64,000 bases of DNA from Acetobacter aceti NBRC 14818 (GTDB lineage Bacteria; Pseudomonadota; Alphaproteobacteria; Acetobacterales; Acetobacteraceae): NCBI RefSeq assembly GCF_000193495.2, contig NZ_AP023410.1:3371501-3435500 (forward strand), in the 5' to 3' direction. How positions within the stretch are numbered: the stretch's first letter is position 1; every line of letters begins with the position of its first letter. The position numbers and the translations under genes are program-made. Below the pieces are notes generated by a model. That model worked only from the letters and a program-made list of their open reading frames with translations, had not been told where the DNA came from and did no database searches. Positions 17,097 through 25,908 of the stretch are shown in pieces.

Positions 17097-17126
17097 CATC
17101 GCCCCGGCAGTTTCGTCGGGGCGATG
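17097..17126 (+). terminator. Stem-loop downstream of pdc
   Basis: CATCGCCCCG and CGGGGCGATG arms form a perfect 10-base stem around a 10-base loop, 30 bases after the stop. The T-run is missing. Confidence 0.55.
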
Positions 17127-17372
17127 TCGTCTGGGGACCTGAGTATCGAACTGTTGATCTGTATCGGTTTACTTGTGGCGCTCCGGACGTAATAGTCAGG
17201 ACCGAATCAAAATGCCGGTTTCATTTCCGGGTCTGGCGGGAATGTCTGTCTGAAGCGGGCGGATCTGAACTCGACAGGAGTGTGCGAAAAGAGCATTTCC
17301 GGCACCTGTAATAGCTATAAGGTGGCACCCCCTTTCGAGAATGGCGGGGTCATCTCTTTGAGGAAGCGTTCC
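17127..17372. other. Leader region of the lut operon
   Basis: No reading frame with a recognisable product. It must contain the lutABC promoter, but no clear box was found by eye. GAGGAAG precedes the lutA ATG. Confidence 0.4.
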
Positions 17373-18116
17373 ATGCGAGTTGGGTTGTTTGTTCCGTGTT
17401 ACGTTGATGCGTTTCACCCCGAGGTGGGGCAGGCGACGCTCGAGTTGCTGGAGCGCTTCGGCTGCGAAGTTGAATATCCGTTTGACCAGACCTGCTGCGG
17501 TCAGCCGATGACCAACACGGGCTGTCACAAGGAATCAAAAGCGACGGAGGAACTCTTCGTTCGTAACTTCAAGGATTATGATTATATCGTTGCGCCGTCC
17601 GGCAGCTGCGTGAACCACATCCGCAATAACTTCGACGCCGTTGCACAGACCGATGATGTGAAGCACGTTCGCGAGCACACATACGAACTGGTCGAGTTTC
17701 TGCATGACGTGCTGAAAGTGGACGGTTTTCCGTGGGCTGAATTTCCGCACAAGGTGGCGCTGCACAATAACTGCAACGCCCTGCGCGGCCTCAATATCGC
17801 CAGCATGACGGAACTCCGCGAGAAGACATTCTCCAAGCCACGTGATCTGCTCGGCATGGTGAAGGGGCTCGAACTGGTCGATATTACCCGTCCGGATGAA
17901 TGCTGTGGTTTTGGCGGCACTTTCTCCGTGTTCGAGGAAGCGACATCCGCCCGTATGGGGCAGGACAAGGCGCGGGATCAGGCGAAGTCCGGCGCGGAAT
18001 ATGTAACTTCTTCAGACAGTTCTTGCATGATGCACCAGGAAGGGTGCGCCAAGCGGCTCGGTCTGCCGACGAAATACATCCACATTTCGCAGATCCTGAA
18101 CGGGGAACGGGTATGA
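17373..18116 (+). CDS. lutA: L-lactate oxidation complex subunit LutA (YkgE-like)
   Basis: A 247-residue (Fe-S)-binding protein with two CCG domains, seen as DQTCCGQPMTNTG near residue 40 and PDECCGFGGTFS near 175. LutA, LutB and LutC together oxidise L-lactate to pyruvate. The ATG at 17373 is preferred because it follows GAGGAAG and gives the family N-terminus MRVGLFVPCYVD; the frame is open 31 codons further up. Its stop overlaps the lutB start by 4 bases. Confidence 0.93.
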   Translation: MRVGLFVPCYVDAFHPEVGQATLELLERFGCEVEYPFDQTCCGQPMTNTGCHKESKATEELFVRNFKDYDYIVAPSGSCVNHIRNNFDAVAQTDDVKHVREHTYELVEFLHDVLKVDGFPWAEFPHKVALHNNCNALRGLNIASMTELREKTFSKPRDLLGMVKGLELVDITRPDECCGFGGTFSVFEEATSARMGQDKARDQAKSGAEYVTSSDSSCMMHQEGCAKRLGLPTKYIHISQILNGERV

Positions 18117-19651
18117 GCATCGAGAATCAGACGGCGCCGACCACACCGGCCGGTCGCACTAACGATGGCGCACCTGCCAATCTGACGCATGGTGCTGGCG
18201 CGTCCGTCACCATGCCGGCCCGTGGTCCTGAGCCGCAGCCTCGTGGCGCGGTCATTCGGGGCAATCATCCGATCGATCAGCAGGAAGCAGCGCGCCGTTT
18301 CATGGCAGCTCCCCAGCATCTGGCCATGCATGACCAGCGTCTGTGGGATCTGCGCAAAAAGCGCGATGGTCAGAAAGAGATCATCGAAGAGTGGGAAGAT
18401 CTCCGCCAGCTTGCGTCCGACATCAAGACGCACACGCTGACGCATCTGGACACTTATCTCGAGCAGTTCGAGAAGAACGCCATTGCGAATGGCGTCAAGG
18501 TTCACTGGGCGAAGGATGCTGCCGAGCATAACAGCATCGTTGCGGAAATTCTGCGCTCCAAGAATGCCAAAAGCCTCATCAAGAGCAAATCCATGCTCAC
18601 CGAGGAATGCGGCTTCCGTGAAGCGATGGCGCATGAAGGGGTCACGGTTGTCGAGACCGACCTTGGCGAGCGGATCCAGCAGCTTGATAATGAAAACCCC
18701 AGCCACGTCGTGGTGCCTGCGGTTCACAAGCTGCGGACGGACGTGGCAGAAGTGTTTGCAAAAACACTCGGCTCTGACCCGGACAATTCTGACGTCAGCT
18801 ATCTGACCGAGCAGCAGCGCGAACATACGCGTCCGCTGATCCTGAAAGCAGATGCGGGTATGACGGGCTGCAACTTCGCGGTTGCGGAAACCGGTTCGGT
18901 TGTGGTCTGCACCAACGAAGGCAACGCGGATCTGTCAGCCAACACGACGGGCCTGCACATTGTCTCGATGGGCATCGAGAAGATCATCCCGAACCTGAAC
19001 TCGCTGGCGGTGTTCGTCCGGATGCTGTCCCGCAGTGCTCTGGGCTCACCGATCACGCAGTACACGTCGCATTTCCGTGGCCCACGCCGCGGGGCTGAAA
19101 TGCATATCGTGATCGTCGATAACGGCCGGACGGATCGTCTCGGGCTGGAGAAGTTCTGGACCTCCCTGAAATGTATCCGTTGCGGTGCGTGCATGAACAC
19201 CTGTCCGGTGTTCCGTCGTTCCGGCGGTCTTAGCTATGGCGCGACTTATGCCGGTCCAATCGGGCTAATTATCGATCCGACCTTCAACCGCCATAAATAT
19301 TCGACGCTGCCGTTCTCCTCGACCATGAACGGAAGCTGCACGAACGTCTGTCCGGTGAAGATCAACATTCACGAGCAGATTGCCGACTGGCGTCAGGTTC
19401 TGGCCGAGAATCACGAAATTCCGGCTTTCAAGAAGAGCATGATGAAAGCGGCAGGGGCCCTGCTGGCGTCACCGAAGCTGTATCGTGCGAGCCTGCCGAT
19501 GGCCGACAGCGCCCTGCGTCATTTGCCGCGCTTCGTTCTGTATAACAAGCTGAACACCTGGACGCGTGGTCGTGAAATGCCGCATGTGCCAAAGGAAACA
19601 TTCCATCAGTGGTATAAGCGTACCCGTGGCGTGGATGGGAAGAAGAAGTGA
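18113..19651 (+). CDS. lutB: L-lactate oxidation iron-sulfur subunit LutB (YkgF-like)
   Basis: A 512-residue iron-sulfur protein. The N-terminal two thirds is the LUD domain; the ferredoxin-type cluster ligands start at C354 (CIRCGACMNTCP), and a second set is GSCTNVCPVK about 50 residues later. The C-terminal region is the LutB-specific extension. The N-terminus is about 50 residues longer than usual, with a low-complexity Ala/Pro/Gly stretch. The ATG at 18113 overlaps the lutA stop (ATGA), which decides the start. Its stop overlaps lutC. Confidence 0.94.
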   Translation: MSIENQTAPTTPAGRTNDGAPANLTHGAGASVTMPARGPEPQPRGAVIRGNHPIDQQEAARRFMAAPQHLAMHDQRLWDLRKKRDGQKEIIEEWEDLRQLASDIKTHTLTHLDTYLEQFEKNAIANGVKVHWAKDAAEHNSIVAEILRSKNAKSLIKSKSMLTEECGFREAMAHEGVTVVETDLGERIQQLDNENPSHVVVPAVHKLRTDVAEVFAKTLGSDPDNSDVSYLTEQQREHTRPLILKADAGMTGCNFAVAETGSVVVCTNEGNADLSANTTGLHIVSMGIEKIIPNLNSLAVFVRMLSRSALGSPITQYTSHFRGPRRGAEMHIVIVDNGRTDRLGLEKFWTSLKCIRCGACMNTCPVFRRSGGLSYGATYAGPIGLIIDPTFNRHKYSTLPFSSTMNGSCTNVCPVKINIHEQIADWRQVLAENHEIPAFKKSMMKAAGALLASPKLYRASLPMADSALRHLPRFVLYNKLNTWTRGREMPHVPKETFHQWYKRTRGVDGKKK

Positions 19652-20268
19652 TGAGCAGCACAGACAGCCGCGCGGCGATTTTCGCCGCTATCCGGGCCAA
19701 TCGTCCGAAAATTCAGCCTCCGCTGCCGGACGTGCCACTGTTCGATGAGAAAGCTCCATCCGATCTGGTGACGGCCTTTTCCGAAATGCTCGTGAAGATG
19801 GGCGGAAAAGTGCTTGATTCTCAGGGGCAGGATCCGATTTCCGCCCTTCGCGCCGCAGTGGCGGACAAGGGCATTATCGCTACCTGTGTGCCGGAACTGC
19901 ATGGGGATGCATCTCTCCAGATCCGTCAGATTCTGCCGGACATGGACCCGCATTCTCTTGCCGATGTGGAAATCGGTGTTGTGCGTGCGGCTTTTGGCGT
20001 GGCCGAGACAGGTTCGCTCTGCCTCACGGATGACGAACTGATCGTCAATACGAGCGGTTATCTCCCGCAGCATCTGATTGTTCTGCTTGATCCTTCGCAG
20101 ATCGTGGCCAACCTGCATAACGCTTACCGGCGTCCGGAATTGCGCGAACATAAATATGCGGTTTTCCAGACGGGGCCGTCTGCAACTGCGGACATTGAAG
20201 GTGTGCTGATCCACGGCGCGCAGGGTGTGCGGTCGCTGCGTGTTCTGTTCTGCCCAAAGCAGGGCTGA
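19651..20268 (+). CDS. lutC: L-lactate oxidation complex subunit LutC (YkgG-like)
   Basis: A 205-residue LUD-domain protein, the third subunit of the lactate-oxidising complex. Typical segments are GVVRAAFGVAETGSLCL near residue 110 and the C-terminal DIEGVLIHGAQGVRSLRVLF. The ATG overlaps the lutB stop (TGATG); a GTG codon directly before it is the alternative start. A strong terminator follows, so the operon ends here. No lctP permease or LutR regulator is adjacent. Confidence 0.93.
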   Translation: MSSTDSRAAIFAAIRANRPKIQPPLPDVPLFDEKAPSDLVTAFSEMLVKMGGKVLDSQGQDPISALRAAVADKGIIATCVPELHGDASLQIRQILPDMDPHSLADVEIGVVRAAFGVAETGSLCLTDDELIVNTSGYLPQHLIVLLDPSQIVANLHNAYRRPELREHKYAVFQTGPSATADIEGVLIHGAQGVRSLRVLFCPKQG

Positions 20269-20341
20269 CATAAATGTGCGGCTGTATGGGAGAAGTGTTC
20301 TTCCATATACCCGTAGAGAAAATAAATTTTCGGCCATTGTT

Positions 20342-20379
20342 ATACCGAAGATGAATTCATCTTCGGTATTTTTATTTTA
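20342..20379 (+). terminator. Intrinsic terminator of lutABC
   Basis: A perfect 14-base-arm palindrome (ATACCGAAGATGAA and its complement) is followed by TTTTATTTT. It may also act on the opposite strand for the converging YceI gene. Confidence 0.85.
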
Positions 20380-20431
20380 TTGAGTTCCCTGATTTACGAT
20401 TGGCAGCAAGTTATTCATCTGTTTTTTTATA

Positions 20432-20974
20432 TTACTTCAGTATGATGCTCGTTTCGGCCTGAACGAGTGGCTGCACCGTACCCAGCATTGTGCTCAAGCC
20501 CCATTGGCGCTGGTCGAAAGTCGCGGAACTGCTGATTTCAGTCAGTGTGTTACGCGAAAAATGCATCTTGACCTTGAATGTAAGGGGATGCGTCTGTCCA
20601 CGCATGGTGAGTTTGCCCACGAGCAAGGTTTCCAGCTTGTTATTGGTGATTTTTGGCTGGCAGTCACCAGCGAAGCGCATGGAGGGATGGTCATCACTAT
20701 CCAGCATAAGCCCGGATAGCATCGCTGTGCGTAGAAGCGCGCTGCCAACCTTCAGGGAGCTGACCTCCATTCTGAGATCGATGTGACAAACCTGCGTTTC
20801 GGGATCGTAGGAAAGGGCTCCAACGACTTTCTCGAAGGTGCCATCGACAGGCATGAAAAGGGTCTTTGCATGCAGTCGGGAGGTAGTGTTGCCAGCGCTC
20901 AGTATTACGTTCTGGGTCGCTGCGTGAGCGAGCATTGGCACGAAAAGCAGTAAGACAAAAAGTAAGCGCTTCAT
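20432..20974 (-). CDS. YceI-family periplasmic protein
   Basis: A 180-residue lipocalin-like YceI domain. The start at 20974 gives a clear signal peptide (KRLLFVLLLFVPMLAHA then ATQNV); the frame is open for 47 more codons upstream but that part is not family-like. Features are DGTFEKVVGALSYDP, HPSMRF near the middle, and KLTMRGQTHPLTFKVK. YceI proteins bind isoprenoid or other lipid-like molecules; the ligand here is unknown. The gene converges on lutC. Confidence 0.8.
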   Translation of the reverse strand: MKRLLFVLLLFVPMLAHAATQNVILSAGNTTSRLHAKTLFMPVDGTFEKVVGALSYDPETQVCHIDLRMEVSSLKVGSALLRTAMLSGLMLDSDDHPSMRFAGDCQPKITNNKLETLLVGKLTMRGQTHPLTFKVKMHFSRNTLTEISSSATFDQRQWGLSTMLGTVQPLVQAETSIILK

Positions 20975-21060
20975 AAAGAGGAACCTTGATTCGTGTATGA
21001 CAGAATGGATATTTTTTATGGCAATCGAGAAGCCTTTAATTAATGGTGTGGAGGGCAAGT

Positions 21061-21786
21061 TTACTGTTGAGGTTTCAGAAGTGGCTGTTTCCATAATCTG
21101 ATCTCGGACTGGCATTTTTCAGCTTTACCAACATCGCCGGGCGTGACATCCGAAAAACAGTGTGGGTATTGTTTGTGTGCCTGCTCGATCCACCCTGCTG
21201 AAAAAGCGGCGACGGCAATCGTGAGTCCCTGAATAATTGTGCAAAAACGGGCAAACCAGAAAACGATCTGGATATGTTTCTGATATTTGCAAGCGTTTTC
21301 AAAGTTGAGTAATGTGATTTTTGTCTGGATTTTGCGTGTTGCTTCTGCTGGTATTTCTTTATTACTTTCTATTTCTTCCCATAATTTCAGAAAGGATGTC
21401 AGATCATTATTGATGTTCAACTGTTTGAGTGTATCTGACGTTATGAAGATTTTTGTAATTTCAACTGCGAAGAATACAATGACAGAAGCGGTGAATAGCC
21501 ATGAGATAAGCACAAACTCGCTTATGTTTTTTGCAATCGAATAAAAAGGAGGGAAGAAGATTGATGGGGCCGTCGTATAAAATAATGTACCCATGCCTGC
21601 CACCAGAATGCCGGACGTGATCAGTTCGGGAGTTTTCAGGTTGCTGCTCAGTATATTTCTGTTCATATCCGGCAATGTCTGTATGTAGGCATCAGTAAGC
21701 GCGCAGGCTTCTGGGTAGTCTTCACGGTAGTTTTTTAGTATCTTTACGAGGCTTTCAGAAACGGAATTAATCTTATTTTTTGTCAT
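21061..21786 (-). CDS. Hypothetical membrane protein
   Basis: 241 residues, no family recognised. Hydrophobic segments at about residues 57-75, 88-110 and 172-197 suggest a protein with cytoplasmic N-terminus and a helical, lysine-rich loop (residues 115-165) between membrane parts. The gene is visibly AT-richer than dnaE and lutABC, which hints at transfer or relaxed selection. It lies 87 bases upstream of the YceI gene on the same strand. Confidence 0.6.
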   Translation of the reverse strand: MTKNKINSVSESLVKILKNYREDYPEACALTDAYIQTLPDMNRNILSSNLKTPELITSGILVAGMGTLFYTTAPSIFFPPFYSIAKNISEFVLISWLFTASVIVFFAVEITKIFITSDTLKQLNINNDLTSFLKLWEEIESNKEIPAEATRKIQTKITLLNFENACKYQKHIQIVFWFARFCTIIQGLTIAVAAFSAGWIEQAHKQYPHCFSDVTPGDVGKAEKCQSEIRLWKQPLLKPQQ

Positions 21787-21918
21787 TTTGGGTAATCTTC
21801 TTCAATGCTAAGTAGTTGATATTGTCGCATCAACTTAATATCAATATTTTTATTATGTTTCTTTGCAAGAAATGAGATGTCTCCCCAGCGCCTGTCATGC
21901 TGTGCTATGATACATTCC

Positions 21919-24900
21919 ATGCCTCACGCCGATTTCGTCCATCTCCGCGTTCATTCCGCCTATTCCCTCAGCCAGGGTGCCATCCGCATTCCCGAACTGG
22001 TTGCGCTGGCACGAGGCATGGAGATGCCCGCCGTCGCTATTACCGACACAGGCAATCTTTTCGGTGGGCTGGAATTCTCGCAATACTGCTCGGGAAAAGG
22101 CGTTCAGCCGATCATTGGTTGCCAGATTGGCTTGCCACCGCGTGATGATCGGCCCGGCACACCATCGGAACCGATAGTCTTGCTGGCGCGTAACGAGGAG
22201 GGGCTATCGAACCTTCAGTTCCTGTCCTCCGCAGGGTTTCTTGAAGGCGACACGGCGGATCCCACCGTTACGCTCGATATGCTGTGTGAGCGGAGTAAGG
22301 GACTTTTCCTGCTGACAGGCGGCACGCGCGGTCCGCTCTATCAGATGCTGGCGGAAGGACAGCAGGAGCAGGCTGAAGCATGGCTGGCGCGACTGCATGA
22401 AGCGTTTGGCGACAATCTCGTTGTGGAGCTCAATCGGCTCGGTCTTCCGATAGAGGAAGCCGTCGAGCCCGGTGTGCTGGCGCTTGCTGACCGAATGCGC
22501 TTGCCGATTGTGGCGACCAATGAGTGCTTCTTCCCGCAGCCGAAGATGCATGAGGCGCATGATGCGTTGATCTGCATCGCGCAGGGGCGAACCATGGCGG
22601 AGAAAGATCGCTGGAAAGTCTCGCCGGAATGCTGGTTCAAGCCGCCGGCTGACATGCGTAAGCTGTTCGCTGATCTGCCGGACGCCTGTGACAACACGCT
22701 GGCGATTGCGAAAAGCTGTGCCATCAAGGTCGAAACCCGCAAGCCGCTGCTGCCGATGTGTCCGAAGGTGCGCGAGGGCCAGACCGAAGACGAAACCGTT
22801 CGCGCCATGGCACGAGAAGGGCTGGAGCTTCGTCTGGCCGCCATCAGTGCCGATGAGAAAACGCGTGAGGTTTACAAGGAACGGCTTGAGTTTGAGCTCG
22901 ACATCATCTCCCGTATGGGATTTCCGGGCTACTTCCTGATCGTTGCTGACTTCATCCAGTGGGCGAAAGCCCATGATATTCCGGTGGGGCCGGGGCGTGG
23001 TTCCGGCGCAGGCTCGCTGGTGGCCTATGCCCTTACCATCACCGACATCGACCCGCTTCCGTTCAACCTGCTGTTCGAGCGCTTCCTGAACCCGGAACGT
23101 GTCTCGATGCCTGACTTCGATATCGATTTCTGTCAGGACCGCCGCGATGAAGTGATTTCCTACGTTCGCCGTGAATATGGTGGCGATCGCGTGGCACAGA
23201 TCATCACCTTCGGAAAGTTGCAGGCCCGCGCTGCGGTTCGTGACGTTGGGCGTGTGCTTGGTCTCCCATACGGCATGGTCAACCGTGTCGCGGAACTGAT
23301 CCCCAACAATCCCGCCAAGCCGACTACCCTGAAGGACGCCATCGCCGGCGAGCCGAAACTTCAGGAAATGCGTGATACTGACGAGGCTTTGCGTCGTCTG
23401 ATGGAAATCGGGCAGCAGCTGGAAGGGCTGTACCGTCACGCCTCGACCCATGCTGCCGGCGTGGTGATCGGTGATCGTAAACTTGTCGATCTTGTCCCGC
23501 TTTATCGCGATCCGAAGAGCGACATGCTCGTCACGCAGTTCAACATGAAATATGTCGAGCAGGCAGGACTGGTGAAGTTCGACTTCCTCGGCCTGACCAC
23601 GCTCACCATTCTCCAGCGTGGTGTGCGGTTCCTGAAAGGCCTCGGCATCGAGGTCGATCTTGCGAAAATCCCGCTCGACGACAAGCTGACTTACGAAATG
23701 CTGTCACGCGGCGATACCGCCGGCGTGTTCCAGTTCGAAGGCGCGGGCATGAGGGATGTCCTCAAGCAGATGCGCCCGACCCGACTGGAAGACCTGATCG
23801 CCGCCGTGGCGCTTTATCGTCCGGGTCCGATGGCCAATATCCCCGATTACTGTCGGCGTAAGCACGGCGAGGCATGGGAGCCGCCGCACGAGGAAATCCG
23901 CGATATCCTGGAAGAGACCTATGGCATCATGGTCTATCAGGAACAGGTCATGCAGATCGCCCAGAAAATGGCGGGTTACAGTCTCGGCGCCGCTGACCTT
24001 CTGCGTCGTGCGATGGGTAAGAAGATCCGCGCCGAAATGGACAAGCAGCGCGAGATCTTCACCGAAGGTGCTACGGGGCGCGGTATTCCGAAGGACAAGG
24101 CCGTCGAAGTCTTCGACCTGATGGCGAAGTTCGCTGACTATGGCTTCAATAAATCCCATGCCGCTGCCTACGCTCTGGTGTCGTATCAGACAGCATGGAT
24201 GAAGGCGAACTACCCCGTGTCGTTCCTCGCCGCCTGTATGTCGCTGGCGCGGGAGCGGACGGAAAAACTGGCCGCTTTGCGTCAGGAAGCGGAGCGTCTC
24301 GGCATCCGTGTGTTGCCGCCCGATATCAACAAATCCGATGCCGACTTCAAGGTTGAGAAGCAGGAGGACGGTACCCTCGCCATTCGTTATGCGCTGGCGG
24401 CGGTGAAGAAGGTCGGCTTTGTCGCCATGCAAGGTTTGATGGAAGCGCGTGGCAGCAAGCCGTTCCGTGATCTGGCTGATTTTTCTGCCCGCGTGGACCC
24501 GAAGAACCTGAACAAGATGCAGCTCGAAAACCTCGCACGCGCTGGGGCTTTCGACTCAATGGAGCCAAATCGGGCGCGCGTGTTCAGCGCTATCGAAATG
24601 ATCCTCAAACGTGCTCATGCCCGCGTGCAGGAAATGAACAGCGGGCAGGGGGGATTGTTTGGCGGTCCTGCCGAACCGGAACCCTTGCATCTGTCGAAGG
24701 AGCAGGACTGGCCCGAGTTTGAGAAGCTGTCGTACGAAGCAGATGCGATCGGCTTTCATATGACCGGTCATCCGCTCGATTCCTATAAACCGGTCATGCG
24801 GCGGCTGGGTGTTGTGCCCATGTCCCAGCTCCTGCCAACAGCAGAAGGTGGCATCACACGGGTCAAGATTGCGGGGTGTGTTGTGGACCGCAAGGAGCGC

Positions 24901-25338
24901 CCAACCCGGAGCGGTAGCAAGATGGCCTGGTTGCGGCTTTCAGACGCAACCGGAAGTTGTGAGGTGACACTGTTCTCAGAGGTGCTTGGACGCGTCAGGG
25001 ATATTCTGGTGGCAGGCCGCGCCGTGCTTGTGACGGCTGATCTGAAGCTGGAAGGCGAGGCGATGCGCATTACGGCTTCCGATCTTGTGGAACTGGAGGA
25101 TGTTGCCTCCCAGACCGGTGGAGAAATGCGAATCTGGCTTGAGGATGCTGAGGCTGTCAGTGATATCCAGGCGGTCCTGTCCCGACAGCAGGGTGGCAAA
25201 GGCCGGGTTGTGCTGCTTCCCCGTATTTCGGATACGCAGGAACTGGAAGTTCGTCTGCGCACCGGTTACCGGCTGAGCCCGGTTGTGGGACAGGCTCTGA
25301 AGATGATTTCTGGTATAACGGCAATCGAGATAAGGTGA
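21919..25338 (+). CDS. dnaE: DNA polymerase III alpha subunit
   Basis: The replicative polymerase, 1139 residues from the chosen ATG. It has an N-terminal PHP domain (FVHLRVHSAYSLSQGAI; GRGSGAGSLVAYAL further in), catalytic acidic residues in MPDFDIDFCQDRRDEV, and a tandem HhH plus OB-fold (TRVKIAGCVVDRKERPT) before the C-terminal tau-binding region. The ATG at 21919 best matches relatives; an in-frame ATG at 21907 is also possible, and neither has a clear SD. It is the main dnaE, not the error-prone dnaE2, since no imuAB genes are adjacent and the C-terminal tau-binding part is present. Confidence 0.97.
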   Translation: MPHADFVHLRVHSAYSLSQGAIRIPELVALARGMEMPAVAITDTGNLFGGLEFSQYCSGKGVQPIIGCQIGLPPRDDRPGTPSEPIVLLARNEEGLSNLQFLSSAGFLEGDTADPTVTLDMLCERSKGLFLLTGGTRGPLYQMLAEGQQEQAEAWLARLHEAFGDNLVVELNRLGLPIEEAVEPGVLALADRMRLPIVATNECFFPQPKMHEAHDALICIAQGRTMAEKDRWKVSPECWFKPPADMRKLFADLPDACDNTLAIAKSCAIKVETRKPLLPMCPKVREGQTEDETVRAMAREGLELRLAAISADEKTREVYKERLEFELDIISRMGFPGYFLIVADFIQWAKAHDIPVGPGRGSGAGSLVAYALTITDIDPLPFNLLFERFLNPERVSMPDFDIDFCQDRRDEVISYVRREYGGDRVAQIITFGKLQARAAVRDVGRVLGLPYGMVNRVAELIPNNPAKPTTLKDAIAGEPKLQEMRDTDEALRRLMEIGQQLEGLYRHASTHAAGVVIGDRKLVDLVPLYRDPKSDMLVTQFNMKYVEQAGLVKFDFLGLTTLTILQRGVRFLKGLGIEVDLAKIPLDDKLTYEMLSRGDTAGVFQFEGAGMRDVLKQMRPTRLEDLIAAVALYRPGPMANIPDYCRRKHGEAWEPPHEEIRDILEETYGIMVYQEQVMQIAQKMAGYSLGAADLLRRAMGKKIRAEMDKQREIFTEGATGRGIPKDKAVEVFDLMAKFADYGFNKSHAAAYALVSYQTAWMKANYPVSFLAACMSLARERTEKLAALRQEAERLGIRVLPPDINKSDADFKVEKQEDGTLAIRYALAAVKKVGFVAMQGLMEARGSKPFRDLADFSARVDPKNLNKMQLENLARAGAFDSMEPNRARVFSAIEMILKRAHARVQEMNSGQGGLFGGPAEPEPLHLSKEQDWPEFEKLSYEADAIGFHMTGHPLDSYKPVMRRLGVVPMSQLLPTAEGGITRVKIAGCVVDRKERPTRSGSKMAWLRLSDATGSCEVTLFSEVLGRVRDILVAGRAVLVTADLKLEGEAMRITASDLVELEDVASQTGGEMRIWLEDAEAVSDIQAVLSRQQGGKGRVVLLPRISDTQELEVRLRTGYRLSPVVGQALKMISGITAIEIR

Positions 25339-25418
25339 TGCAACTTTTGGTTGTATTTTTGTCTATAAAATGACATAGGTTGAATCCTGAATAACTGAAC
25401 TGTCCTCGGAGAAGCAGG

Positions 25419-25700
25419 ATGGATATCTCGACAACAGCTACTGCCACTGTGCAGAATCCCATCGCGTCTTCAGTGAGTGACGATACGCGAAATGGTTCGT
25501 CAGCAAATAAAACCACGACTGCCGCCACGACAGCGTCGAGGCTGAACGCCCTGCCGGTGATCAATCCGGCGTCCCATATCGACCCGGCGCTCGGTATTGT
25601 GGTGGTTGAAACCTATAATACGACCGGAGAGGTTGTTGATCAGTATCCGACCAGCCACATGATGCAGCAATATTCACTCTACGGTCTGTCCCAGAGCTGA
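25419..25700 (+). CDS. Small hypothetical protein with a FlaG-like C-terminus
   Basis: 93 residues. The first 45 are Thr/Ala/Ser-rich and probably unstructured. The second half, VVVETYNTTGEVVDQYPT, has the hydrophobic-x-[DN]-x-x-TGEVVxQ-P pattern seen in FlaG-type proteins, but no flagellar gene is in the window, so I do not call it FlaG. GGAGAAGCAGG lies directly before the ATG, a good ribosome site. It starts 80 bases after dnaE and ends 28 bases before the FNR-type box. Confidence 0.6.
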   Translation: MDISTTATATVQNPIASSVSDDTRNGSSANKTTTAATTASRLNALPVINPASHIDPALGIVVVETYNTTGEVVDQYPTSHMMQQYSLYGLSQS

Positions 25701-25728
25701 CCGGTCTTGCTTCCGGGTCGACAGGATA

Positions 25729-25742
25729 TTGATTGATATCAA
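25729..25742. promoter_or_regulatory. FNR/CRP-family box, TTGAT-N4-ATCAA
   Basis: TTGATTGATATCAA is an exact match to the FNR consensus (as for FnrG-type regulators of acetic acid bacteria). It lies 167 bases before the Rieske oxygenase start and directly after the small hypothetical gene. Confidence 0.55.
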
Positions 25743-25908
25743 GGCCAAAGCACAATCCGGTTGTGCTGGTATGCAGATCGGCGGCTTGTATTCGTTGTGA
25801 GGGAGGTTGATCCTTTCACGCTGTCATTGCACGGTGCCAAAAAGAGTGAATTGGCATTGCCGCACTTTGGAACGGCAGTCGTGCGGGTGAGGCGGGAGAA
25901 TACAGGAT

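Noticed and set aside
22204..23451. 415-codon frame opposite dnaE
   Set aside because: Mirror of the strongly biased dnaE codons; no motif.
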